Shown one piece after another: positions 1-8,243 of a DNA stretch of 30,298 nucleotides (positions are counted from its first letter, which is position 1; each line of letters opens with the position of its first letter). Source of the DNA: an uncultured Collinsella sp. (lineage in GTDB: Bacteria > Actinomycetota > Coriobacteriia > Coriobacteriales > Coriobacteriaceae); NCBI GenBank assembly GCA_900757595.1, contig CAAEOL010000011.1, positions 1 through 30,298 of the forward strand, read 5' to 3'. The notes under the pieces were generated by a model that was given only the letters and a program-made list of their open reading frames with translations, ran no database searches and was not told the DNA's origin. A program made the translations under genes and the position numbers.

Positions 1-19
1 AGGGCTCTTAACGTTTTGA

Positions 20-96
20 TGGTGGACCTGACAAGATTCGAACTTGTGACCTCCCGGTTATCAGCCGGACGCTCTAACCAACTGAGCTACAGGTCC
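20..96 (-). tRNA. ileT: tRNA-Ile (GAT)
   Basis: On the minus strand the sequence folds as a full cloverleaf. The acceptor stem GGACCTG (96-90) pairs with CAGGTCC, followed by discriminator A and a genomically encoded CCA (22-20). A D-arm and a TTCGAAT T-loop are present. The anticodon loop CTGATAA gives anticodon GAT, so it decodes isoleucine ATC/ATT. It lies downstream of gyrA, a placement known in several Actinomycetota, with its own promoter just upstream. The gene symbol is the generic one; the anticodon is certain. Confidence 0.97.
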
Positions 97-110
97 ATCG
101 CGCAAGGGAT

Positions 111-140
111 ATATTAGACGAGTCGTTACGCGCGCGTCAA
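111..140 (-). promoter_or_regulatory. Promoter of tRNA-Ile
   Basis: Read on the minus strand, TTGACG (140-135) and TAATAT (116-111) are separated by 18 bases and match sigma-70-type -35 and -10 boxes. Transcription would start about 104, a few bases before the mature tRNA 5' end at 96. A GC-rich CGCGCG spacer is followed by an AT-rich -10, as expected for a strong stable-RNA promoter. Confidence 0.75.
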
Positions 141-165
141 CAACTTTTTTGAAAAACTTTGAAGG

Positions 166-301
166 GTGCCTGCCGAGTGGGCGAGATGGGTTAGGTTTGC
201 TGCCCGGACAGTCCTGCGCAAGACGAAGGCCACATTAAGTGGCCTTCTTTGCGTGCGGGACTCGCGACAAACCTAACCCATCTCGCCCACTCGGCGGGCA
301 C
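166..301. repeat. Long inverted repeat (34-bp arms) with nested hairpin
   Basis: Arms 166-199 and 268-301 are reverse complements over 34 bases with a single difference (T171 against G at the partner position). Between them are a weaker stem (roughly 210-222 with 249-262) and a perfect inner hairpin GAAGGCCAC/GTGGCCTTC (225-233 and 239-247). The whole 136 bases could fold into one rod, as DNA cruciform or as RNA. It lies between the gyrA terminator and the tRNA-Ile promoter. The inner hairpin followed by CTTT looks terminator-like on the plus strand, but no plus-strand gene precedes it. It could be a MITE-like element, a structured RNA or a protein-binding site; function unknown. Confidence 0.8.
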
Positions 302-317
302 GGGGTCCAAGGTTGTC

Positions 318-351
318 AAAAAAGCGGTCGGCGCGCGGGTGCGCCGACCGC
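318..351 (-). terminator. Rho-independent terminator of gyrA
   Basis: An 11-bp perfect GC-rich stem (324-334 with 341-351, GCGGTCGGCGC) is followed on the minus strand by six T (323-318). It lies about 40 bases after the gyrA stop codon. Nothing else is visible between the stop and this stem. Confidence 0.9.
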
Positions 352-391
352 CGATATATGGGGTCTGATATTTTCTACCAGCTAGTTCCTC

Positions 392-3133
392 TTACTCGTC
401 TAGGAGATCTTCTGGTATGTCGTTGCCGTCGCCTAGGTCGACTGGGGTTTCTTCGGGGGCAGAGCTGTCTTCTGCGGCTTCGCCTTCGGGCTTCTCCTTG
501 GCGGCTGTCATGCGGGCTACGGCGCATACGCGGTCGTTGTCGTCGACGGTCATCATCTTGACGCCCTGGGTGGCGCGACCGGTTTGGCTGATCTCGTCGG
601 TCTTGACGCGAATGACCGTCGCACCCTCCGTCACGATAAACAGCTCATGCTGCGGACCCACCGTCTTCATGGCTGCGAGGTTACCCTTGCGCTCGGTCAT
701 CTGGATGGTGTAGACGCCCTGGCCGCCGCGGTTCTGCTCCGGGTAGTCCGCAACCGGCGTGCGCTTGCCGTAGCCGCGCTCGGTAATGACAAACAGGTCA
801 CCATTGCCGTTGGTAACCTCCATACCCAAAACGCTCACGCCATCCTTCATGCCAATGCCGCGGACGCCGCTGGTATCGCGACCGGTGGCGCGCACCTGGT
901 CCTCGGGGAACATAATCGCCTTGCCCGCGGTGGTTGCCATGATGATCTTGTCACCCTCACGCACGCGGCGTACAGCGAGCAGCGCGTCGTCGTCCCTCAG
1001 GTTGATGGCGATCAGGCCATCACGGCGGCTACGGTCGTAGGCGCTCATCACGGTCTTCTTGACCATGCCGCTCTTGGTGGCAAACATCAGATACTCGTCG
1101 GCGGGGAACTCGCGGCAGCTGATGACACTCGCAATCTTCTCGCCCTCCTCGAAAGGCAACAGGTTGACGATCGCGGTGCCGCGCGCCTGGCGCGTACCCA
1201 CCGGCAGCTCGTGCACCTTCAGGCGATAGACCTTGCCCTTGCTCGAGAAGAACAGCACGTACTCGTGCGTGGACGCGATAAACATCTCGTCGATAACGTC
1301 GTCCTCTTTGAGGTTGACGCCCGACACACCCTTGCCGCCGCGCTTCTGGGCGCGGTAGGCGGCCACCGGGATGCGCTTGACATAGCCGGTGTGGGTGATG
1401 GTCACGACCATGTCCTCGTCGGCAATCAGGTCTTCGACGTCCAGGTCCTTCTCCACATGGCTGATCTCGGTGCGGCGCTTGTCGCCGAACTTCTTGGAGA
1501 TCTCGCGCATCTCTTCCTTGATGACGCCCAGGATCTTCTCCTCGTGCGCCAGCAGGTCCTCGTAGTAGGCGATGGCGCGGCGCAAGCCGTCCAGCTCCTC
1601 CTGAATCTTGTCGCGCTCCAGGCCGGTCAGGCGGCGCAGCTTCATCTCGAGGATGGCCGTGGTCTGCTCGGGCGTAAAGCCAAAGCGCTCGATCAGGCGG
1701 CTGCTGGCCTCAGAGTCGGTCTGCGAGGAGCGGATGATGCTGATGACTTCGTCGATATGGTCGAGAGCCATCAGGTAGCCCTCGAGGATATGGGCACGCG
1801 CCTGGGCCTTCTTGAGATCAAAGCGGGTGCGGCGGGTGACTACGTCGACCTGGTGGTCGATGTAGTGCTGCAGCATCTCGCGCAGGCTCAGGCATTTGGG
1901 AACGCCGTTGACGAGCGCCAGGTTGTTGGCGCCGAAGGTCGTCTGCAGCGAGGTGTACTTATACAGGTTGTTGAGCACGACCTGAGGAATGACGCCCTTC
2001 TTGAGCTCGATGACCAGACGGATGCCCTTCTGGTTGGACTCATCGCGCATGTCCGAGATGCCCTCGATGCGCTTGTCGTTGACGAGCTGGGCGATCTTCT
2101 CCTGCAGGGTGCCCTTGTTGACCATGTAGGGAATCTCGGTAAAGACCAGGCGGTTGCGGCCGGTCTTGGTGGATTCCACGTGGGCCTTGGCGCGCACGGT
2201 AATGGAGCCGCGGCCGGTCTCGTAGCTCTGCTTAATGCCGGCGCTGCCCATGATGATAGCGCCGGTGGGGAAGTCCGGACCGGGCATGATCTGCATGAGC
2301 TCGTCGACAGTGGCGTCGGGATTATCGATCAGGTAGCAGGTGGCCTCAATCGCCTCGGTGAGGTTGTGCGGGGCGATGTTGGTGGCCATGCCGACGGCGA
2401 TACCCTGGCTGCCGTTGACCAGCAGATTGGGGAAGCGCGCGGGCAGCGCCTGAGGCTCGGCGAGCGATTCGTCGTAGTTGGGCTGCCAGTCGACGGTATC
2501 CTTCTGCAGGTCACGCAGCAGCTCCATGGCGGGCTTTGCCAGGCGGCTCTCGGTGTAACGCATGGCAGCGGCGCCGTCGCCGTCGATGTTGCCGAAGTTG
2601 CCGTGGCCGTCGATGAGCGGCGTGCGCATGGAGAACCACTGCGCCAGGCGAACCATTGCCTCGTAGACCGCGAAGTCACCGTGCGGATGGTACTTACCGA
2701 TAACTTCGCCGACCGTCCAAGCGGACTTCTTGTGCGGACGGTTGGGGTAGATGCCGCTCTCGTTCATCGCGTACAGGATGCGGCGGTGCACCGGCTTTAA
2801 GCCGTCGCGCACGTCCGGCAGGGCGCGCGCCGTGATGACCGACATCGAATACTCGATAAATGACTGCTTCATCTCGCGGCCAAACTCCGAAATCTGGAGC
2901 TGGCCGCCGTTTATATCCTCGCCGGCCGAGGCGCCACGATCGACTTCGCCAAAGCTCTCCTCGAGCTCACCGTCGTCGTCCTCTTCCTCGTCATCATCGG
3001 CATCGGGGTTATAGGCGTCAGGATCGCCGTCCTCGCCCTGCTCAGCACGGGCAAGCAGGCGCTTCAGATCGTCGGGCATGCCGGCATCGCCGGCCTCGCC
3101 CATACCCTCGTTATTGTTGATATCGTCTGCCAC
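392..3133 (-). CDS. gyrA: DNA gyrase subunit A
   Basis: The 913-residue GyrA breaks and rejoins DNA in the A2B2 gyrase that introduces negative supercoils. The GTG start (3133-3131) is supported by AGGAGGT just upstream. Residues 1 to about 75 are an acidic, low-complexity extension not found in E. coli GyrA (for example DADDDEEEDDDGELEES near 44-60). The conserved core begins near residue 80, with ALPDVRDGLKPVHRRILYAM about 104-123, catalytic Tyr193 in AMRYTESRL, and the GyrA box KRGGKG near residue 595 opening the C-terminal beta-pinwheel. The tail is acidic and ends DLLDE. In the quinolone-determining region HPHGDFAVYE the position equal to E. coli Ser83 is Phe154 (codon TTC), and Asp87 is Glu158. 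The Phe is associated with fluoroquinolone resistance in other bacteria. Follows gyrB after 155 bases; probably co-transcribed. Confidence 0.98.
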   Translation of the reverse strand: MADDINNNEGMGEAGDAGMPDDLKRLLARAEQGEDGDPDAYNPDADDDEEEDDDGELEESFGEVDRGASAGEDINGGQLQISEFGREMKQSFIEYSMSVITARALPDVRDGLKPVHRRILYAMNESGIYPNRPHKKSAWTVGEVIGKYHPHGDFAVYEAMVRLAQWFSMRTPLIDGHGNFGNIDGDGAAAMRYTESRLAKPAMELLRDLQKDTVDWQPNYDESLAEPQALPARFPNLLVNGSQGIAVGMATNIAPHNLTEAIEATCYLIDNPDATVDELMQIMPGPDFPTGAIIMGSAGIKQSYETGRGSITVRAKAHVESTKTGRNRLVFTEIPYMVNKGTLQEKIAQLVNDKRIEGISDMRDESNQKGIRLVIELKKGVIPQVVLNNLYKYTSLQTTFGANNLALVNGVPKCLSLREMLQHYIDHQVDVVTRRTRFDLKKAQARAHILEGYLMALDHIDEVISIIRSSQTDSEASSRLIERFGFTPEQTTAILEMKLRRLTGLERDKIQEELDGLRRAIAYYEDLLAHEEKILGVIKEEMREISKKFGDKRRTEISHVEKDLDVEDLIADEDMVVTITHTGYVKRIPVAAYRAQKRGGKGVSGVNLKEDDVIDEMFIASTHEYVLFFSSKGKVYRLKVHELPVGTRQARGTAIVNLLPFEEGEKIASVISCREFPADEYLMFATKSGMVKKTVMSAYDRSRRDGLIAINLRDDDALLAVRRVREGDKIIMATTAGKAIMFPEDQVRATGRDTSGVRGIGMKDGVSVLGMEVTNGNGDLFVITERGYGKRTPVADYPEQNRGGQGVYTIQMTERKGNLAAMKTVGPQHELFIVTEGATVIRVKTDEISQTGRATQGVKMMTVDDNDRVCAVARMTAAKEKPEGEAAEDSSAPEETPVDLGDGNDIPEDLLDE

Positions 3134-3181
3134 GTTACCTCCTCATGGTTTGCGTGGTCCATTAGTTCCCTGCCACGGAGA

Positions 3182-3282
3182 CGGCTTTTCCAGGTGCCGC
3201 AGATTCGCTCGAAAGAGGAGGGAAGCGTACTTGGGTACGCGACCGACGATTGAGGGCGAAGGTGCGGTGGCTGGGAAAGCCG
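3182..3282 (-). other. Structured gyrB-gyrA intergenic element
   Basis: The 155-base gap between gyrB and gyrA is folded by several inverted repeats. An outer stem pairs CGGCTTTTCCAG (3182-3193) with CTGGGAAAGCCG (3271-3282), 11 of 12. An inner stem pairs CCGCA (3197-3201) with TGCGG (3263-3267). A central perfect hairpin GCGTAC-TTGG-GTACGC occupies 3225-3240. No T-run follows, so it does not look like a full terminator. As RNA it would sit before the gyrA ribosome-binding site and could affect processing or gyrA/gyrB balance. Function is inference. Confidence 0.5.
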
Positions 3283-3288
3283 AACAGG

Positions 3289-5319
3289 TTAGGCGTCTAA
3301 GAAGCGCGCGTCGTGCGCATGCTTCTCGATGTACTCGCGGCGATAGCCGACCTCGGAACCCATCAGCTCGCGCACGGCGCGGTCTGCCACCACGGCGTCC
3401 TCGATCGACACACGCTGCAGAATGCGGGTCTTGGGGTCCATCGTCGTCGAGGCAAGCTGCTTGGGGTCCATCTCGCCCAGGCCCTTGTAGCGCTGGACGG
3501 TATAGCCCTTGCGCTTTTTGGTGATCTTGCCGTCCTTGGCCTTGCCGTCCTCGTCGTTATCGTCGGGGTTCAGTCCCAGACCCTGGATGGTGTCGCGCAG
3601 GATCTCGTCTTCGGGCTGGCGGCCGTTGGGATACACGTAGTGGATCTTGTTGCGCACCTTAATGCCAAAGATGGGCGGGCAGGCAACATAGACGTAGCCG
3701 GCATCGATCAGCGGACGCATGTACTTGTAGAAGAACGTCAGCAGCAGGATGCGGATATGCGCACCGTCGACGTCTGCATCGGTCATGATGATGATCTTGT
3801 GGTAGCGAGCCTTAGTGATATCGAAGTCGCCGCCGTCGCCGGCACTCGTCGTGACACCGCAGCCGATCGCGGTAATCAGCGACTGGATGGTGTCGCTCGA
3901 GAACGCGCGATGGTCACCAACGCGTTCGACGTTCAGAATCTTGCCGCGCAGGGGCAGAATCGCCTGGATGTCTCGGCGACGGCCGTCCTTGGCCGAACCG
4001 CCTGCCGAGTCGCCCTCTACGATGAAGAGCTCGGTCAGCTCGGCATCGCGCACCGAGCAGTCAGCGAGCTTACCGGGCAGGGACGCCGTCTCGAGCAGGC
4101 TCTTGCGGCGGGTCGCCTCGCGCGCCTTGCGGGCGGCGTTGCGCGCCTTGCAGGCCTGTTGCGCCTTCTTGACGATCTCGCGGGCGGGCTTGGGATGCTC
4201 CTCCAAGTAATCGGCGAGGCCGTCGGTCACGATCTTGAGCGTGAGCGCGCGCATATAGGAGCTACCGAGCTTTGCCTTGGTCTGGCCCTCAAACTGCGGA
4301 TCGGGCAGCTTGACCGAGATAACGGCCGAAAGGCCCTCGCGCACATCGTCGCCGGTCAGGTTGGCGTCTTTTTCCTTGAGCAGGTTCTGTTTGCGCGCGT
4401 AGTCGTTGATCACGCGGGTGAGCGCGGTGCGGAAGCCCTCAAGGTGCATGCCGCCCTCGGGAGTGTAGATGTCGTTGGCGAACGACATGACGTTCTCGCC
4501 GTAGCCGCTATTCCACTGCAGGGAAACCTCAACCTCGCCCATCTTGGCCACAGGCGCGTCCGGATCCGATTTGCCCTCGATGTAGATGGGCTCCTTAAAG
4601 GCCTCAGGGACGTCCTTGCCCTCGTTGAGAAACTTGACGAAGTCGACGATGCCGCCCTCGTAGCAAAACTCCTCCACGTGGGGAGTCGCCTCGCGCTCGT
4701 CGGTCAGCACGATTTTGAGGTTCTTATTGAGGAACGCCGTCTCCTGCAGACGGTTGTGCAGCGTATCGAAATCGTAGATGCAGGTCTCGAAGATCTCGTC
4801 GTCGGGCCAGAAGGTGACGGTGGTGCCCGTCGAATCCGAGGTGCCCACGACCTCCATCTTCTTGACGGTCTTACCGCGCGAGAATTCCATCTCGTAGGTG
4901 TTGCCATCGCGACGAACCTGAACGACCACGCGCTTGGACAGTGCGTTGACGACGGAGATGCCCACGCCGTGCAGGCCGCCCGAGACCTTATAGGCCGAGT
5001 TATCGAACTTACCGCCGGCGTGCAGGATCGTCATGACGACCTCGAGCGTCGGGATCTTTTTAACAGGGTGCTCGTCGACGGGGATGCCGCGCCCGTCGTC
5101 GACGACCGTGATGGAGTTGTCGGCGTGGACCGTCACCTGGATCTCGGTGCAGAAACCGGCCATGGCCTCGTCGACGGAGTTGTCAACGATCTCCCACACC
5201 AGGTGATGCAGACCGCTGGCGCTCGTCGAGCCGATATACATGCCCGGGCGCTTACGAACGGCCTCGAGACCTTCGAGAATCTTAATCTCGCCGCCATCGT
5301 AATCGTTTTCGTTTGCCAC
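3289..5319 (-). CDS. gyrB: DNA gyrase subunit B
   Basis: GyrB is the ATPase subunit of gyrase. The preferred start is GTG at 5319, because AAGGAGGA (5330-5323) lies immediately before it; a TTG six codons earlier would put the start before its own ribosome-binding site. The N-terminus has the GHKL ATPase signature (EGLEAVRKRPGMYIGS, VDNSVDEAMAG, DGRGIPV). The Toprim domain has EGDSAGG at 435-441 and the metal-binding DADVD at 514-518. A charged insert (DDNDEDGKAKDGK) precedes the YKGLGEMD motif, and the tail REYIEKHAHDARFLDA is typical. About 676 residues, slightly longer than B. subtilis GyrB. It precedes gyrA in the same orientation; a terminator hairpin separates it from dciA, so gyrBA is probably its own transcription unit. 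Confidence 0.97.
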   Translation of the reverse strand: MANENDYDGGEIKILEGLEAVRKRPGMYIGSTSASGLHHLVWEIVDNSVDEAMAGFCTEIQVTVHADNSITVVDDGRGIPVDEHPVKKIPTLEVVMTILHAGGKFDNSAYKVSGGLHGVGISVVNALSKRVVVQVRRDGNTYEMEFSRGKTVKKMEVVGTSDSTGTTVTFWPDDEIFETCIYDFDTLHNRLQETAFLNKNLKIVLTDEREATPHVEEFCYEGGIVDFVKFLNEGKDVPEAFKEPIYIEGKSDPDAPVAKMGEVEVSLQWNSGYGENVMSFANDIYTPEGGMHLEGFRTALTRVINDYARKQNLLKEKDANLTGDDVREGLSAVISVKLPDPQFEGQTKAKLGSSYMRALTLKIVTDGLADYLEEHPKPAREIVKKAQQACKARNAARKAREATRRKSLLETASLPGKLADCSVRDAELTELFIVEGDSAGGSAKDGRRRDIQAILPLRGKILNVERVGDHRAFSSDTIQSLITAIGCGVTTSAGDGGDFDITKARYHKIIIMTDADVDGAHIRILLLTFFYKYMRPLIDAGYVYVACPPIFGIKVRNKIHYVYPNGRQPEDEILRDTIQGLGLNPDDNDEDGKAKDGKITKKRKGYTVQRYKGLGEMDPKQLASTTMDPKTRILQRVSIEDAVVADRAVRELMGSEVGYRREYIEKHAHDARFLDA

Positions 5320-5342
5320 ACGTCCTCCTTCAGTCAAGAAAA

Positions 5343-5371
5343 TGTGTACAGCCTTACTAGTTTATCGTAAA
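5343..5371 (-). promoter_or_regulatory. Possible gyrB promoter
   Basis: On the minus strand TTTACG (5371-5366) and TACACA (5348-5343) have a 17-base spacer and lie directly after the dciA terminator and about 25 bases before the gyrB start. Both boxes are weak matches to sigma-70 consensus; position is the main support. Confidence 0.35.
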
Positions 5372-5397
5372 AAAATACCCTCGGGAACGAGGGTATT
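5369..5397 (-). terminator. Terminator after dciA
   Basis: A 10-bp perfect stem AATACCCTCG/CGAGGGTATT (5374-5383 and 5388-5397) with a four-base loop is followed on the minus strand by a run of seven T (5375-5369). It closes the dnaN-recF-dciA cluster and separates it from gyrB. Confidence 0.88.
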
Positions 5398-5424
5398 TGG
5401 CTCTACAAGGCCACCAGATGCGAT

Positions 5425-5988
5425 TTAAGGCTCTTTTTTGCTTTGCACGCCCTTGGCCCACTCGGCACTGGCTCTCATGGCGTTCTCGAGGGCCTCGCGC
5501 AGTTTTTGGTCTTCGATGGGCGCCACTTGGCGCTCAATCTCGGTGCGCTCGGCCTCACTTAGGTCGGCGTGCGGGGCCGGCGGGCGCTCGGTCGTCGCCG
5601 GGCGCAGGCGCTCCTTGGCGGCGGGTGGCGTGTGACCGGGCGCGGTAGTTTTGAACACCAGGCCGTCCACATGCGCACCGGCGCGCTCCATGCGCGCGCG
5701 GATGATCTCGCGCAGCAGCGTCATTTCCTGCGTCCATGAGGGCGAGTCGAGATACACCAGCAGCTCATTGGACTCGGGCAGGTAACGCAGCCCCGTCACA
5801 TGCCGCCCCTCGCGCGTGCCCGAGCACACCGCATTCCAGGCGCGATAGACCGCACGAGACTCCTCTGCAGCCTCCATCTGCGCACGACGCCTAGGCGTTG
5901 CAGCCGCCAGGATGCGCTGGCGCTCTGCGTTCAAAAAGCCACTGAAGGCGACCGTTTCGCTCTCGCGCTCGTAATCAGCACGTCTCAC
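5425..5988 (-). CDS. dciA: DciA-like helicase loader (DUF721)
   Basis: The 187-residue protein has the DUF721/DciA core, about residues 48-115: an RAVYRAWNAVCSG stretch, the hydrophobic beta-strand run ESNELLVYLDSPSW, and the helix TQEMTLLREIIRARMERAG leading to VDGLVFK. DciA helps load the replicative helicase DnaB in bacteria that lack DnaC or DnaI. A charged linker rich in Ala/Pro/Arg and a helical Glu-rich tail follow. The GTG start (5988) lies inside the end of recF, overlapping it by 14 bases, which suggests translational coupling. Placement between recF and gyrB is the usual actinobacterial one. DciA loader function is known for the family; here it is inferred from domain and position. 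Confidence 0.85.
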   Translation of the reverse strand: MRRADYERESETVAFSGFLNAERQRILAAATPRRRAQMEAAEESRAVYRAWNAVCSGTREGRHVTGLRYLPESNELLVYLDSPSWTQEMTLLREIIRARMERAGAHVDGLVFKTTAPGHTPPAAKERLRPATTERPPAPHADLSEAERTEIERQVAPIEDQKLREALENAMRASAEWAKGVQSKKEP

Positions 5989-7081
5989 CCATGCTCACCA
6001 CCTTGGCTCGATCAAGCAGGTCATCGGTAAAGTACCCCAGGTTGGTCGTAGTTATGACCGTCTGGATATCATCGCCGATCAGCCGCAGGAAAGCGCCGCG
6101 ACGCTCGCCGTCGAGCTCGCTCATCACGTCGTCCAAAAGCAGCAGCGGGGCGGTGCCCAGGACATCGCGAGCCACGGCCACCTCGGCCACCTTCCAGGAC
6201 AGTACCAGCGTGCGCTGCTGTCCTTGGCTGGCAAATGAACGGGCGGAGCGACCCGCCACGGTGAACTCGATCTCGTCGCGATGCGGTCCCACCAACGTCA
6301 CGCCGCGGCGAATTTCCTCGTCGGCATGCTCGTCAAGGGCGGCCAGCATGCGCTCGTACGCCCAACCCTTCAGCTCTTCGCGATCCTCGACCTGGGGCAA
6401 ATCCCCCAGCGTGGACGCATAGGTCACGTTGGCAGCCTCGCCGGACGCCACTTGCCCGTAGGCAGTGTGCACATGGCCCGCCAGCCGGTCGAGTAGGGCC
6501 AACCGGTGCACGAGCAGGGCCGAGCCCGCGCGAGCAATCGAATCGTTCCACGCGCCGAGCATCTCGCGACAGCACCAGGTCTCCTTGAGCAGGGCGTTAC
6601 GCTGGGTCACGCAGCGCCCATAGGTGCTCGCAAGATCGGCATAACGCGCGCTCAGCTGCATGCCAAAGTCATCGAGGGCGGCGCGGCGCACACTGGCGCC
6701 TCGCTTAACCATGTCCAGATGGTCGGGGCAAAACAGCACGCTCGGCAGAATCCCGCGCACACCGGCGGCAGAGCATCTCTTGCCGTTGCGACTAAACGAG
6801 CGCTTACCGTCCTCCGCGCTCAATCCCATATCAAGCACGCGGCCGTCGCCCTCGAGCCTCAGCTCGATCTTGCACGAGCCCACGCCGTCATGGACGAGCT
6901 CGGCTGCGGTCGGATGCCTAAACGAGGCGCCGCTCGTCAGCAGCTGCAGCGCCTCTATGAGATTGGTCTTTCCCGCCGCGTTGGGTCCCGCAAGTATCGT
7001 CACGCCCTCGTCCAGGGCAAGGCGATAGCTATCGAAGCTGCGGTAGTGCGCGACGGAAAGATCGCGGGCGAACATGGTCAT
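5975..7081 (-). CDS. recF: DNA replication and repair protein RecF
   Basis: The 368-residue SMC-like ATPase acts with RecO and RecR to load RecA at gapped DNA. Walker A is GPNAAGKT (32-39), followed by NLIEALQLL. The RecF signature DHLDMVKRGASVRRAALDDF is present in the middle, the ABC-type signature ASQGQQRTLVLSWK lies near 283, and Walker B LLLLDD is at 313-318 followed by VMSELD. The ATG at 7081 begins nine bases after the dnaN stop; a second ATG two codons on is possible. The end overlaps dciA. Confidence 0.96.
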   Translation of the reverse strand: MTMFARDLSVAHYRSFDSYRLALDEGVTILAGPNAAGKTNLIEALQLLTSGASFRHPTAAELVHDGVGSCKIELRLEGDGRVLDMGLSAEDGKRSFSRNGKRCSAAGVRGILPSVLFCPDHLDMVKRGASVRRAALDDFGMQLSARYADLASTYGRCVTQRNALLKETWCCREMLGAWNDSIARAGSALLVHRLALLDRLAGHVHTAYGQVASGEAANVTYASTLGDLPQVEDREELKGWAYERMLAALDEHADEEIRRGVTLVGPHRDEIEFTVAGRSARSFASQGQQRTLVLSWKVAEVAVARDVLGTAPLLLLDDVMSELDGERRGAFLRLIGDDIQTVITTTNLGYFTDDLLDRAKVVSMGETC

Positions 7082-7090
7082 GGCGCAGCG

Positions 7091-8194
7091 CTAGATGCGG
7101 ACCGGCATGACCAGGTACAGGTAGTTGATCTTGTCGTAGGACTTGAAGATGCCCGCCTGCGAGTAGCTCTTGAGCTCCAGCGTGATCTCCTTCTCCTTGG
7201 ACAGGGCATTGAGGCAGCCGAAGATGTAGTGGTAGTTGAAGGCGATGGTACCCGACTCGCCCTCAGCCTCGACATCGATCGTCTCCTGCGCAAGGTCCTG
7301 GTCATTGGAAATGGAGGACAGGCCCATCTGCCCGTTCTCGACATCGATCTCGAACTTGACGGCGGGGTTGGCGCTCGCGATAACGGCCACGCGCTTGAGG
7401 GCGGCGTTAAAGGCGGCGACATCGATCTTGACGCTCGTCACGCACGAATCGGGGATGAGCTGCTTGTAGTTGGGGTACACGCCCTCGATGCGACGCGACA
7501 CGTAGGTGGTGTTGCCGGCCTCGAAGACGACCTGGGTGTCGGTAGCCCCGATCATGATGGTCGCCTGGCTGGCCATGATGTTCAGCGCGTCGTTAAAGGC
7601 GTCAGCCGGAACGTTGAGCTCAAAGGAGCCCTCGAGGGTCGAGGTCTCGACCTGCGTATCGCACACGGCCAAGCGGAAGGAATCGGTCGCCACCAGGCGT
7701 ACGGTGTTGTTCTCGACCTTCATGTGCACGCCGCCCAGGATGGGGCGAGCCTTGTCGGTCGAGGTGACGCGCCACACGCGGCCGACCATTTCGGACAAGA
7801 CATCGGTCGGCAGCTCCACGGCACTCTCGATGGCATAGGCCGGAAACTCGGGGAAGTCATTGGCATCGAGCGTGTTCAGCCTAAAAGAGCTCTTCTCGCA
7901 ACCAATCAGCACCTGGCGCTCGGACAGCTCAAAGGTGACCGGGGCATCGGGGAGGGTCTTGGTGATATTGGAGAGCACCTTACAGGGGATAACCATCTCG
8001 CCCTCTTCTTCGACATGCGCCGCGATGCGATGACGGATCGAGATAGTGTAGTTAGAGGTCTGGAATTCCAAGATGCCGTCTTGGGCCTTAACGAGCACGC
8101 CCGACAGGATGGGAAGGGTGGATGCCGAAGCGACACCCTTCATAACGACGCCGATGGCTTGTGTAAGCGAGCTCTGGCTGACGGTGAACTTCAT
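7091..8194 (-). CDS. dnaN: DNA polymerase III beta sliding clamp
   Basis: The 367-residue protein has the usual length and three-domain layout of the beta clamp, which encircles DNA and tethers polymerase III. Family features include the start MKFTVSQSSLTQAIGVVMKG, the VATDSFRLAVC stretch in the middle and the C-terminal end YLVMPVRI, which in the family contributes to the clamp's partner-binding pocket. ATG at 8194 follows GAAAGG about 10 bases upstream. It is the first gene of a tight dnaN-recF-dciA cluster, separated from dnaA by a 238-base origin-like region. Confidence 0.97.
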   Translation of the reverse strand: MKFTVSQSSLTQAIGVVMKGVASASTLPILSGVLVKAQDGILEFQTSNYTISIRHRIAAHVEEEGEMVIPCKVLSNITKTLPDAPVTFELSERQVLIGCEKSSFRLNTLDANDFPEFPAYAIESAVELPTDVLSEMVGRVWRVTSTDKARPILGGVHMKVENNTVRLVATDSFRLAVCDTQVETSTLEGSFELNVPADAFNDALNIMASQATIMIGATDTQVVFEAGNTTYVSRRIEGVYPNYKQLIPDSCVTSVKIDVAAFNAALKRVAVIASANPAVKFEIDVENGQMGLSSISNDQDLAQETIDVEAEGESGTIAFNYHYIFGCLNALSKEKEITLELKSYSQAGIFKSYDKINYLYLVMPVRI

Positions 8195-8205
8195 CTTTTA
8201 ATACC

Positions 8206-8243
8206 TTTCTATAGATATAAATATCTTAATAATAGTAATAGCA
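8206..8243. other. AT-rich stretch, candidate DNA unwinding element
   Basis: This stretch is almost entirely A and T in an otherwise GC-rich genome. It contains the inverted repeat AGATAT-AA-ATATCT (8213-8226) and TAATAATAGTAATAG. It lies between the DnaA-box-like cluster and dnaN, the expected place for origin opening. It may also carry the dnaN promoter; I could not single out clear -35 and -10 boxes. Confidence 0.5.

Noticed and set aside
225..250. Inner hairpin of the long inverted repeat as a separate terminator
   Set aside because: Only a short CTTT follows and no plus-strand gene ends upstream; it is better described as part of the larger fold.
584..2800. Long plus-strand open frame opposite gyrA (738 codons)
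   Set aside because: Gyrase A on the minus strand is certain; the translation is low-complexity, rich in Ala, Val, Leu, Asp and His, typical of antisense reading in high-GC DNA, with no good ribosome-binding site.
3313..5370. Plus-strand open frame opposite gyrB (685 codons)
   Set aside because: Same antisense artefact; all gyrase B motifs are on the other strand.
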